A stretch of DNA of 64,000 nucleotides, from the NCBI RefSeq assembly GCF_900105335.1, contig NZ_LT629770.1, forward strand, positions 248,001 to 312,000, in the 5' to 3' direction. Under the pieces are notes generated by a model. That model ran no database searches. It had not been told where the DNA came from and saw nothing but the letters and a program-made list of their open reading frames with translations. Within the stretch, counting starts at the first letter, position 1; the number at the start of each line of letters is the position of its first letter. Positions 33,538-40,866 of this stretch are shown in pieces. The translations under genes were made by a program, and so were the position numbers. This DNA is from Microbacterium paraoxydans. Its GTDB lineage: Bacteria; Actinomycetota; Actinomycetes; Actinomycetales; Microbacteriaceae.

Positions 33538-33948
33538 ATGAAGATCAGCATCCACTACGCCTTCCTCCCGCACACCGACGCCGACGCAGCCCTCGGCTTC
33601 TATCGCGACGCCCTCGGCTTCGAGGTGCGCAACGATGTCGGATACGACGGCCTGCGCTGGCTCACGGTCGGCCCGGTCGGCCAGCCCGAGACCTCGATCG
33701 TCCTCCACCCGCCGGCCACCGATCCCGGCATCACCGACGCGGAGCGGCAGACCATCCTGGAGCTCATCGCGAAGGGCAGCTACGGCGCTCTCACCCTCGC
33801 GAGCGACGACCTGGACGCCCTGTTCGAGCGGCTGGTCGCCGTCGGCGCCGATGTCGTCCAGGAGCCGATGGACCAGCCCTACGGCGTCCGCGACTGCGCC
33901 TTCCGCGATCCCGCCGGCAACCTGCTCCGTATCAACCAGGCCGCTTGA
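33538..33948 (+). CDS. VOC-family (glyoxalase/bleomycin resistance-like) protein
   Basis: A 136-residue vicinal-oxygen-chelate protein with two beta-alpha-beta-beta-beta units: SIHYAFLPHTDADAALGFYR DALGF-type start and a second half with LVAVGADVVQEPMDQPYGVR and RDCAFRDPAGNLLRINQ. Candidate ligands include His5 and the terminal acidic position of the second unit. VOC proteins may bind antibiotics or act as metal enzymes. GTG 33529, overlapping the regulator stop, is an alternative start. Position between an AraC regulator and an UvrA2-like ATPase suggests a detoxification role; this is inference. Confidence 0.85.
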   Translation: MKISIHYAFLPHTDADAALGFYRDALGFEVRNDVGYDGLRWLTVGPVGQPETSIVLHPPATDPGITDAERQTILELIAKGSYGALTLASDDLDALFERLVAVGADVVQEPMDQPYGVRDCAFRDPAGNLLRINQAA

Positions 33949-33975
33949 CGGCCCCACCACCACGAAGGACGCCGC

Positions 33976-36333
33976 ATGACCGCTGCTGAGCACCCCGCGG
34001 ACACCCACGACCTCATCCGTGTGCAGGGCGCGCGCGAGAACAACCTCAAGGACGTGAGCGTCGACATCCCGAAGCGACGCCTCACGGTGTTCACCGGTGT
34101 CTCGGGGTCGGGGAAGAGCTCCCTCGTCTTCGACACGATCGCTGCCGAATCGCGCCGGATGATCGACGAGACGTACAGCGCGTTCGTGCAGGGCTTCATG
34201 CCGTCGGTGCCGCGTCCCGACGTCGACGTGCTGGAAGGGCTCACCACGGCGATCATCGTGGACCAGGAGCGTCTCGGCGCGAACCCGCGGTCGACCGTCG
34301 GCACCGTGACGGATGCCAATGCCATGCTCCGCATCCTGTTCAGCAAGCTGGGCCAGCCCTACATCGGCGGCCCGACGGCGTTCTCGTTCAACATCCCGAC
34401 GCAGAAGGCCAGCGGTGTCATGACCGGGCCGGGTGGCGAGAAGAAGATCGTGAAGGACGCGATCTACCTCGGCGGCATGTGCCCGCGATGTGAGGGCAGG
34501 GGAGTGGTGTCGGACCTCGACCTGTCCCAGATCGTCGATGAGTCGAAGTCCCTCGACGAGGGCGCGATCATGGTGCCCGGGTACACCGCCGACGGCTGGA
34601 TGGTGAAGGGCTTCTCGCAGTCCGGGTTCTATCCGGGGGACAAGCCCATCTCGTCGTTCACCGACAAGCAGCGTCACCTCTTCCTCTACGGAGAGGTCAC
34701 GAAGGTCAAGATCTCCGGCATCAACATGACCTACGAGGGCCTGATCCCGAAGATCACGAAGTCCATGCTCTCGAAGGACCTCGAAGCGCTCCAGCCGCAC
34801 ATCCGTGCCTTCGTCGAGCGCGTGGCCACCTTCGCGGTATGCCCGGAGTGCGACGGTACGCGTCTCACCGAGGGCGCGCGATCCTCGAAGATCGACGGCG
34901 TGAGCATCGCCGACGCCTGCCGCATGCAGGTCACGGATCTCGCCACGTGGGTCCGCGGCCTGGATCTCCCCGGAGCCGGGCCGCTGCTCCAGGCGCTGAG
35001 TGCCAACCTCGACGCCTTCGTGACCCTCGGCCTGGGGTACCTGAGCCTGGACCGGCCCTCGGGCACGCTGTCCGGGGGAGAGGCGCAGCGGATCAAGATG
35101 CTGCGGCACCTGGGGTCCTCGCTGACCGACGTCACGTATGTCTTCGACGAGCCGACGATCGGGCTGCACCCGCACGACATCCAGCGGATGAACGGCCTGC
35201 TGCTCCGCCTTCGCGACAAGGGGAACACGGTGCTCGTCGTCGAGCACAAGCCGGAGACCATCGCGATCGGCGATCACGTCGTGGACCTGGGGCCGGGTGC
35301 GGGAAGCGCCGGGGGAGAGATCTGCTATCAGGGGAGCGTCGAGGGCCTCACAGCCAGTGGAACACTGACGGGGCAGCACCTCGACGACCGTGCACAGCTC
35401 AAGGACGCCGTGCGTGACCGCACCGGCGCGATCGAGGTGCGCGGCGCATCCACCAACAACCTCCAGAACGTGGACGTCGACATCCCGACCGGCGTCCTGA
35501 CCGTCGTCACCGGCGTCGCCGGCTCCGGTAAGAGCTCGCTCATCCACGGTTCGGTGACCGGACGCGAGGGCGTGGTGGCGATCGACCAGTCCGCCATCAA
35601 GGGCTCGCGTCGCAGCAACCCAGCGACGTACACGGGGCTGCTCGAACCCATCCGCAAAGCCTTCGCGAAGGCGAACGGCGTGAAGCCCGCGCTGTTCAGC
35701 GCGAACTCCGAGGGCGCATGTCCTACGTGCAAGGGCGCCGGTGTCATCATCACCGAGCTCGGGTTCATGGACACCATCGAGACCCCCTGTGAGGACTGCG
35801 GCGGTAAGCGCTTCCAGGCGGCGGTACTGGAGTACAAGCTCGGCGGGAAGGACATCACCGAGGTGCTCGACCTTCCGGTGTCTGAAGCCCGTGTGTTCTT
35901 CAGTGAGGGTGAGGCGAAGCTCCCGGCTGCGGCCGCCATCCTCGGACGCCTGGAAGACGTGGGGCTCGGCTACCTGTCGCTCGGCCAGCCGTTGTCGACT
36001 CTGTCGGGCGGTGAACGACAGCGCATCAAGCTCGCGATCCAGATGGGCGAGAAAGGCGACGTGTACGTGCTGGACGAGCCGACGACGGGTCTGCATCTCG
36101 CTGACGTCGACACGATCCTCGGCCTGTTGGATCGACTTGTCGACGCCGGCAAGACGGTGGTCGTGATCGAGCATCATCAGGCCGTCATGGCACACGCCGA
36201 CTGGATCATCGACGTCGGACCGGGAGCCGGCCATGACGGTGGTCGCATCGTGTTCGAGGGAACGCCTGCCGAGCTCGTCGCAGACGGCTCGACGTTGACG
36301 GGTGAGCATCTCGCGGCGTACGTCAACGCTTGA
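33976..36333 (+). CDS. UvrA-like ABC ATPase (UvrA2/drug-resistance class)
   Basis: A 785-residue tandem ABC ATPase related to excinuclease UvrA. Walker A motifs are FTGVSGSGKSSLVFDT (about 39-54) and VTGVAGSGKSSLIHGS; signature and Walker B pairs are LSGGEAQRIKM with VFDEPTIGLH and LSGGERQRIKL with VLDEPTTGLH. Zinc modules CPRCEGRG and CPTCKGAG/CEDCGGKR are present. At 785 residues it is about 150-170 shorter than canonical UvrA, consistent with the class that lacks the UvrB-binding region and includes DrrC-like resistance proteins. It is therefore unlikely to be the main repair UvrA. Third gene of the AraC-VOC-UvrA2 unit. Confidence 0.88.
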   Translation: MTAAEHPADTHDLIRVQGARENNLKDVSVDIPKRRLTVFTGVSGSGKSSLVFDTIAAESRRMIDETYSAFVQGFMPSVPRPDVDVLEGLTTAIIVDQERLGANPRSTVGTVTDANAMLRILFSKLGQPYIGGPTAFSFNIPTQKASGVMTGPGGEKKIVKDAIYLGGMCPRCEGRGVVSDLDLSQIVDESKSLDEGAIMVPGYTADGWMVKGFSQSGFYPGDKPISSFTDKQRHLFLYGEVTKVKISGINMTYEGLIPKITKSMLSKDLEALQPHIRAFVERVATFAVCPECDGTRLTEGARSSKIDGVSIADACRMQVTDLATWVRGLDLPGAGPLLQALSANLDAFVTLGLGYLSLDRPSGTLSGGEAQRIKMLRHLGSSLTDVTYVFDEPTIGLHPHDIQRMNGLLLRLRDKGNTVLVVEHKPETIAIGDHVVDLGPGAGSAGGEICYQGSVEGLTASGTLTGQHLDDRAQLKDAVRDRTGAIEVRGASTNNLQNVDVDIPTGVLTVVTGVAGSGKSSLIHGSVTGREGVVAIDQSAIKGSRRSNPATYTGLLEPIRKAFAKANGVKPALFSANSEGACPTCKGAGVIITELGFMDTIETPCEDCGGKRFQAAVLEYKLGGKDITEVLDLPVSEARVFFSEGEAKLPAAAAILGRLEDVGLGYLSLGQPLSTLSGGERQRIKLAIQMGEKGDVYVLDEPTTGLHLADVDTILGLLDRLVDAGKTVVVIEHHQAVMAHADWIIDVGPGAGHDGGRIVFEGTPAELVADGSTLTGEHLAAYVNA

Positions 36334-36389
36334 TACAGGGCCGCGGTGACGGCTTTCCCACCTTTTCTCGTCCCGCCAGATCCCGCATA

Positions 36390-36414
36390 CGGATTATCCG
36401 ATAATGCACATTAT
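36390..36414. repeat. Cluster of interleaved palindromes in an AT-rich gap
   Basis: Between two convergent genes lie CGGATTATCCG (36390-36400), ATTATC-C-GATAAT (36393-36405) and ATAATG-CA-CATTAT (36401-36414), sharing bases. The local composition is far more AT-rich than the surroundings. It looks like a regulator-binding site without an obvious gene to control. Confidence 0.55.
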
Positions 36415-36454
36415 GTCAGGTTGAAGAAAGAACGCCACCCCGACCATCTCCCCG

Positions 36455-37273
36455 TCATCCCTCGATCGCCCATCCCATGATCGCCTGCTGCACGCTCTTC
36501 AGGTGACGTTTGAACTCGTAGCCCACGAACGCGGGATGGTTGGCGGCAGCGACCGAAACCTCACGCCCGCGGACGAACGGCGGACACGGCGCGAAACGGA
36601 CACCGTCAGGGGCGCTGTCGAGGAGATCCGCAGTGATCCGATAGGGCGCCATGGCCGCGGTGTGCTCCCCCGGCCCATCCGTGATGATCACGTCGGCCTC
36701 CTGCACGGCATGGCTGAGATCCTCCTTCCACGGCAGCGCGGGTGTGCGGACCTCCTCCGGGCAGGCCTGCACGACATCGATTCCGAAAGCCCGATGGGCT
36801 TCCTCCCAGGCTCGAGCGATGTTGCCGTCTGGTCCCACCACGAGGACTCGGAGTGAGCGGACATCCGTCTCGCGCGAGAGCGCGAAGAGATCGGATAGCA
36901 CCTCGCACGGGTGGTTCGCGTTGGTCATCGCGTTGACCACCGGGAGAATCCCAGGGGCAGCGAGCTCACGAAGCACGTGGAGATCGGCATGCCGGACGAC
37001 GAGGAGTTCGACCCACGCCGACAGGTATCCGACGATGTCGACCGCGTCCTCGACGGTGTCGAGCGCCTCCGGAGGGAAGACGATCGGCTGCAAACCCATC
37101 TCCGCAGCGCCGCGTTCGAACGAGACACGCGTCCGCAGGCTCGAGGAAGGGAAGAACAGCGCGGCCGCGCCGTCCCTCCTCGCTAGGGTTCCCGCTTCGA
37201 TCCGCGCGGCGCGCGCGAAGATCTCCCTCAGATCGTCCCCGGTGAGTTCGGTCAATGAGAGAAGGTGGCGCAC
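36455..37273 (-). CDS. Aspartate/ornithine carbamoyltransferase-family protein, substrate unknown
   Basis: A 272-residue protein of the carbamoyltransferase fold. The carbamoyl-phosphate site FFPSSSLRTRVSFERG matches SxxTRxSFE at about residues 41-56, and NANHPCEVLSDLFAL matches HPxQxLxD. The amino-acid-binding loop of ornithine enzymes (HCLP) is replaced by APCPPFVRGREVS, so the acceptor is probably not ornithine. It is shorter than usual (about 310). No arginine or pyrimidine genes are near. GTG 37273 was chosen by analogy to family starts; no good ribosome site is visible and an upstream in-frame ATG 37345 would overlap the amidase gene. Confidence 0.75.
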   Translation of the reverse strand: MRHLLSLTELTGDDLREIFARAARIEAGTLARRDGAAALFFPSSSLRTRVSFERGAAEMGLQPIVFPPEALDTVEDAVDIVGYLSAWVELLVVRHADLHVLRELAAPGILPVVNAMTNANHPCEVLSDLFALSRETDVRSLRVLVVGPDGNIARAWEEAHRAFGIDVVQACPEEVRTPALPWKEDLSHAVQEADVIITDGPGEHTAAMAPYRITADLLDSAPDGVRFAPCPPFVRGREVSVAAANHPAFVGYEFKRHLKSVQQAIMGWAIEG

Positions 37274-37301
37274 TCCCCTATTGTCGCGGACGGCTCCAGC
37301 C

Positions 37302-38087
37302 TCATGACGTCGTGAAGATAACCTGTGCTCGCGCCACGATGTCATCCACTCGCGATTGGAGGAACGGGCCGGGACACTCCGTTCCCGACCACGTCTCCTG
37401 GTGGGTGATGACGTGCTCTCGGTCGATCCGGAAGCGCACCGGAACGCCGTCCAGGGTCCGGCCGTCGAAGCCTGCGAGCCACGCGATCATCTGCGCGATC
37501 TCCTCGAACTGCGCGGTGGTCACCGTGTACTCCGGCGCTCCGGTGAAATCCAGCGTCTCCACCGCCACGGAGCGCCAGTTCCAGTCCGCGCCGGTGGACG
37601 ACGGCTTCGCTCCCGGGCGGATGGTCTCGATGACCGAGCCGTCGTGCCGAAGATAGAAGGTGGGAGCCGATGATCTCCTGTTGCAGCGGGAGAAGAAGTC
37701 CAACTGGTCCGATGTCGTGCCGGTGTGGTGGATGACGAAGCGGTCGATGACCGGGCTCACGGTTCGACGTTCGCTCCCCGCGATGCTCCGGTCAGCGCGT
37801 ACCGTCGGGTGGGCGCAGTCCTCGAAACCGAGCGGTACCTCGAGGCCCGTGACCGCGCGGTCGTAGACCGGCTCGTACTCTGGCAGCCCGCGGGGGTTGT
37901 CCGGGCGGCGTCCGGTGTCGTCTGCCTCTCCCCCGGAGCTCGTGGAGAGCCAGATGCCGATGCCGGTCACCACGACGCCGGTTCCGGCAGCGATGAGGAA
38001 TCCCCGCCGCGTGTGCGTCGGGACGTGCTCATCGGCGTCCCATGCTCCCGGGTCCTCCGGATGCTGACCCTCCCCGCGTGTGCTCAC
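37302..38087 (-). CDS. Tat-exported peptidoglycan recognition protein / N-acetylmuramoyl-L-alanine amidase
   Basis: A 261-residue protein. A twin-arginine signal is clear: THTRRGFLIAAG (Arg27-Arg28) followed by a hydrophobic helix ending near residue 47. The rest is an amidase_2/PGRP domain: FVIHHTGTTSDQLDFF with the first zinc histidine, YLRHDGSVIETIRPG, and ITHQETWSGTECPGPFL with the second histidine and the cysteine ligand. It would cleave the bond between muramic acid and the stem peptide, acting outside the membrane after folding inside. GTG 38087 overlaps the stop of the upstream membrane-protein gene, so the two are one operon. Confidence 0.88.
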   Translation of the reverse strand: MSTRGEGQHPEDPGAWDADEHVPTHTRRGFLIAAGTGVVVTGIGIWLSTSSGGEADDTGRRPDNPRGLPEYEPVYDRAVTGLEVPLGFEDCAHPTVRADRSIAGSERRTVSPVIDRFVIHHTGTTSDQLDFFSRCNRRSSAPTFYLRHDGSVIETIRPGAKPSSTGADWNWRSVAVETLDFTGAPEYTVTTAQFEEIAQMIAWLAGFDGRTLDGVPVRFRIDREHVITHQETWSGTECPGPFLQSRVDDIVARAQVIFTTS

Positions 38088-38590
38088 GCGGCCTGGTCGT
38101 CGTCTCGAGGTGCTCGGGACTCTCGCGGCCGGCGTCGCCCTGGCCAGACGAAATGCGCGACCGAGAAGGCGAGGACGGTCCACGAGACAAAGAACGCCCA
38201 CCACGGGAGCACCGCTCCCCCGCTTCCGCCCGCCAGCATGACCGACACGATGCAGGCGCCGAGTCCGACGACGACCCCGAGGACGGTGACCTCGCCGTGC
38301 GCGAGCCACCGCGCGCGCAGCGCCGAGACGAGGCGAAGGGGCAGGCCGATCACCAGGGCGGTGATCATCGACACGACGGACAGGACGACGGCGATGATGC
38401 TCGCCCCGATGAAGGACGTCACCCCGTCGTACTCGTCCGCAACTCCGAGCGCGAGGAAGAAAGCCACGATGAACAGGAAAAAGCCGCCGACGAAGAACTG
38501 GCCGAGGATGAGCGAGGCGGTCGATTCATCCGCTCCTCGAAAGCCCCCGCGTTTCCGCAGGTCTGCTGGGATACGGCGAGGCGAGGTCAT
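38084..38590 (-). CDS. Four-helix membrane protein of unknown function
   Basis: A 168-residue protein I do not recognise. It has four hydrophobic segments: LILGQFFVGGFFLFIVAFFL, SFIGASIIAVVLSVVSMITA, VLGVVVGLGACIVSVMLAG and WWAFFVSWTVLAFSVAHFVW, with basic N- and C-terminal tails (GRRRPRESRAPRDD). It is translationally coupled to the Tat-exported amidase, which suggests a cell-envelope role, but this is inference. The ATG has no Shine-Dalgarno site and a TAGGAT hexamer 6 bases upstream. Confidence 0.75.
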   Translation of the reverse strand: MTSPRRIPADLRKRGGFRGADESTASLILGQFFVGGFFLFIVAFFLALGVADEYDGVTSFIGASIIAVVLSVVSMITALVIGLPLRLVSALRARWLAHGEVTVLGVVVGLGACIVSVMLAGGSGGAVLPWWAFFVSWTVLAFSVAHFVWPGRRRPRESRAPRDDDQAA

Positions 38591-38596
38591 ATCGTG

Positions 38597-38602
38597 ATCC
38601 TA
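38597..38602 (-). promoter_or_regulatory. Leaderless -10 candidate for the membrane protein-amidase operon
   Basis: TAGGAT (minus strand) ends 6 bases before ATG 38590. Confidence 0.55.
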
Positions 38603-38732
38603 CGAGGTGCACGCCTTCGCTGGGAGCGCACTCGCGCTACTCTCATCCTCAGGGACAGGCACATTTGGGCCGCGGCTCGATCGATGGGGCCTGATCCTCC
38701 GCCTGCAGTCTGGGGAGAGGTGGGGCGAGCGG

Positions 38733-39839
38733 ATGGGCGCTAGCGATGAGAAGGGCGAAGGGCTGCTGACGCTCATCGTGGTGGGCGTGGCGCTGGCGAT
38801 GTTCAGCGCAGCGGTGGCGGTGGCCTCGACATTCCTGATCGCCGATCCTCGAATCGGCGTTCTGGCGGCAGTGACGCTGTCTTTCGGATGCGTCGGAGTG
38901 GCGGCAGGCCTCCTACTCACGAGGCGAAGGACCTGGGGCGACCCCTCGTGGCCTCCAGGCACGGAGCCGAAGCCCTGGACGGCCCGCCGCACCCGTCGGG
39001 TCTTCTTGCTCTACGGGGTCTTCCTTCTCCTCATCTCCGTGAGTGGGGTGGTCACACTGGCGGGGATCGATCAGAACGAGGCCGACGACCCGCTGCGCGG
39101 ATGGGTGCTGTCCGCCGTGCTCGGTGTGGTGGGCCTGACGTCGATCATCAAAGGAGTGCGGCGGCAGCCTCAACCGGTGCACGCGTCCGATCGCCCGGAG
39201 AGCGAGCCGAACGTCGACGTGCAGGAGTGGATGCCTTTGGGACCCTCTCGTTCGCGGACTCTCTTCCCCTGGTGGGCTCTTCACGTCTTCTCCGGACAGC
39301 CGCTTCTCCTTGCGATGATGATCGGGGCGTTCCTCATCCCGGTGGCTGCGGGACCGCTCGGCGCATGGACGTGGCCGCTCGCGGCTGCGCTGCTGGCGGC
39401 CGTGGCGATCACCATCAGCGCCGTCGTGCGGCGACGTTCGCGACCGCCGCGTATCTCACGCGACGCAACCCGTCTGCTCGTCGGCACGAAGGAGATCCCG
39501 ACCGCGACCCTCACGACGGCCATGGTCATCGCGCACCCCTGGGAGCCGGACGCCACAGCCCGGAGTATCGCGGTCGTCCTCACGGCATCGGATCGCTCGC
39601 GAGCAGTGGTGGGCTTGCGAGAACGAGGGCTCCTCGTGTTGACCGATGAACAGACGGAACTCCTCGTCGCGGCGATCGAGCGAGCCCACATCGATCTCCC
39701 CCGCGACAAAGACGATCCGCGCGGAAGGTTCTCACGGATGCTGTACCCCAACCATCTGACGAAATCGGATGCCCTTCACCTCGTGCAGGAGCCCCCGGGT
39801 GACGGCGAGCCGCTGCCGGTGGGGTCCTCAGTCACGTGA
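38733..39839 (+). CDS. Membrane protein of unknown function
   Basis: A 368-residue protein not recognised. Two hydrophobic pairs occur in the N-terminal half (LLTLIVVGVALAMFSAAVAV and VLAAVTLSFGCVGVAAGLLL; VFLLYGVFLLLISVSGVVTL and WVLSAVLGVVGLTSI), and a third pair near residues 185-230 (LLLAMMIGAFLIPVAAGPLG, WPLAAALLAAVAITISAVVR). After it, a soluble domain of about 130 residues follows, with ISRDATRLLVGTKEIPTATL, which resembles the PH-like/bPH2 outlines of actinobacterial membrane proteins only loosely. ATG 38733 is my choice; the reading frame is open upstream to 38607. The C-terminal segment PPGDGEPLPVGSSVT is probably disordered. Confidence 0.65.
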   Translation: MGASDEKGEGLLTLIVVGVALAMFSAAVAVASTFLIADPRIGVLAAVTLSFGCVGVAAGLLLTRRRTWGDPSWPPGTEPKPWTARRTRRVFLLYGVFLLLISVSGVVTLAGIDQNEADDPLRGWVLSAVLGVVGLTSIIKGVRRQPQPVHASDRPESEPNVDVQEWMPLGPSRSRTLFPWWALHVFSGQPLLLAMMIGAFLIPVAAGPLGAWTWPLAAALLAAVAITISAVVRRRSRPPRISRDATRLLVGTKEIPTATLTTAMVIAHPWEPDATARSIAVVLTASDRSRAVVGLRERGLLVLTDEQTELLVAAIERAHIDLPRDKDDPRGRFSRMLYPNHLTKSDALHLVQEPPGDGEPLPVGSSVT

Positions 39840-39866
39840 TCCAGAGCGCCGGCTCGGAGCCCGCTC

Positions 39867-40397
39867 TCACTTCTCGAAGAGAGACCTGACGGTCAGGATG
39901 TTTCGACCGTGGACGGAGGACGGGCGTTCCCGTCCGGATTCGACGAAACCGAGCTTCTCGAGCACCCGCCGGGACGGGAGGTTCCACTCCCAGACGCCGG
40001 CCCAGACGCGGTCGATTCCCACCCCGGCTGCCCATGCCAGGACGCTCTGGGCAGCTTCGGTGGCGTATCCCCGGTTGTGCTCGGCACGGAGCAGCTCGAA
40101 CGCGAGCTCCGGTTCCTCGCCCACCCCCTCGCCGCCGTAGACGAGACCGCAGTACCCGATCGGTTCCCCGGTGTCGATCCGTTCCACGGTGAGAAGCGAC
40201 GAGGCCTCAGCGCCCTGGATATGCGCTCGGATGTCGTCCGTGTCGGGGCGGCCGGCCGCGTCGAGCCGACGGTGAGCGGGCACTCGGTCGTCATGTTCGC
40301 TCCACAGGTGCCGGAACACGGTCGCGTCCTCGATCGCCTGCCTGCGCAGGCGGAGGCGCGACGTCTCCATCTCCGGGATTCGGGGCAGGTGACTCAT
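39867..40397 (-). CDS. GNAT-family N-acetyltransferase (RimJ/RimL-like)
   Basis: A 176-residue acetyltransferase of the GNAT_3 group. It begins with ETSRLRLRRQAIEDATVFRH, has the central IGYCGLVYGG strand, the acetyl-CoA loop ELLRAEHNRGYATEAAQ (Q/RxxGxG/A variant NRGYAT) and the end NLPSRRVLEKLGFVESGRER. It acetylates an amine on a protein N-terminus or small molecule; the target is not evident. ATG 40397 has CAGACT 6 bases upstream and lacks a clear ribosome site. The VOC gene upstream on the same strand ends 47 bases before it. Confidence 0.87.
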   Translation of the reverse strand: MSHLPRIPEMETSRLRLRRQAIEDATVFRHLWSEHDDRVPAHRRLDAAGRPDTDDIRAHIQGAEASSLLTVERIDTGEPIGYCGLVYGGEGVGEEPELAFELLRAEHNRGYATEAAQSVLAWAAGVGIDRVWAGVWEWNLPSRRVLEKLGFVESGRERPSSVHGRNILTVRSLFEK

Positions 40398-40443
40398 CCT
40401 CGCAGTCTGGCACTCATCCGCCCCGCGCTGTGATCTGCAGCGC

Positions 40444-40812
40444 CTAATGGGAGGACCAGACGCCGAGCTCGTTGCCGCTCGGGTCGGCGAAGTGAAGGCG
40501 CCGGCCACCGGGTAACGCATACGGCTCCTGCAGGATCCGGCCGCCTGCGTCCTGGATCGCCGCCTTCGTCGCATCGAGGTCATCGGAGTAGAGCAGCACG
40601 AGCGGACCGCCGACGGGTCGCGGTGCGTCCGCGAGCAGGAGCCCGCCGACCTCGCTCCCGTCTCCGCGGGGCGAGAGGATACCTGCATAGCCAGGGCCGT
40701 AGTCCTGAAAGCGCCACCCGAAGGCGGTGGTGAAGAAGCGTTTCGCCACGTCGAGATCCGTGACGACGAGCTCGACATAGTCGAGGGCGTGGTGCTGCGA
40801 GGAGGCTGTCAT
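40444..40812 (-). CDS. VOC-family protein (glyoxalase/dioxygenase superfamily)
   Basis: A 122-residue VOC protein: LDYVELVVTDLDVAKRFFTT with AFGWRF starts the first unit, and KAAIQDAGGRILQEPYALPG with LHFADPSGNELGVWS ends the second. The glutamates at about 13 and near the C-terminus (NELGV) are in positions of metal ligands. Function unknown; members include lactoylglutathione lyase-like and antibiotic-binding proteins. It is transcribed divergently from the MFS transporter at 40867. Confidence 0.87.
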   Translation of the reverse strand: MTASSQHHALDYVELVVTDLDVAKRFFTTAFGWRFQDYGPGYAGILSPRGDGSEVGGLLLADAPRPVGGPLVLLYSDDLDATKAAIQDAGGRILQEPYALPGGRRLHFADPSGNELGVWSSH

Positions 40813-40818
40813 GCGGGC

Positions 40819-40824
40819 ACTCTA
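40819..40824 (-). promoter_or_regulatory. Leaderless -10 candidate for the VOC gene
   Basis: TAGAGT (minus strand) ends 6 bases before ATG 40812. Confidence 0.55.
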
Positions 40825-40854
40825 GACACGGCGTCGGACATCGTCGGTCAGGAG

Positions 40855-40860
40855 TAGCGT
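40855..40860 (+). promoter_or_regulatory. Leaderless -10 candidate for the MFS gene
   Basis: TAGCGT ends 6 bases before GTG 40867. It is back to back with the VOC promoter, 30 bases away. Confidence 0.55.
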
Positions 40861-40866
40861 GGAAGG

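Noticed and set aside
33976..36333. Canonical excision-repair UvrA
   Set aside because: The protein is too short, lacks room for the UvrB-binding region, and is linked to AraC and VOC genes instead of uvrB or uvrC.
36455..40838. Genomic island from the carbamoyltransferase to the VOC gene
   Set aside because: Apart from the short AT-rich gap there is no tRNA, integrase, repeat boundary or strong change in codon use; ordinary strain variability explains it equally well.
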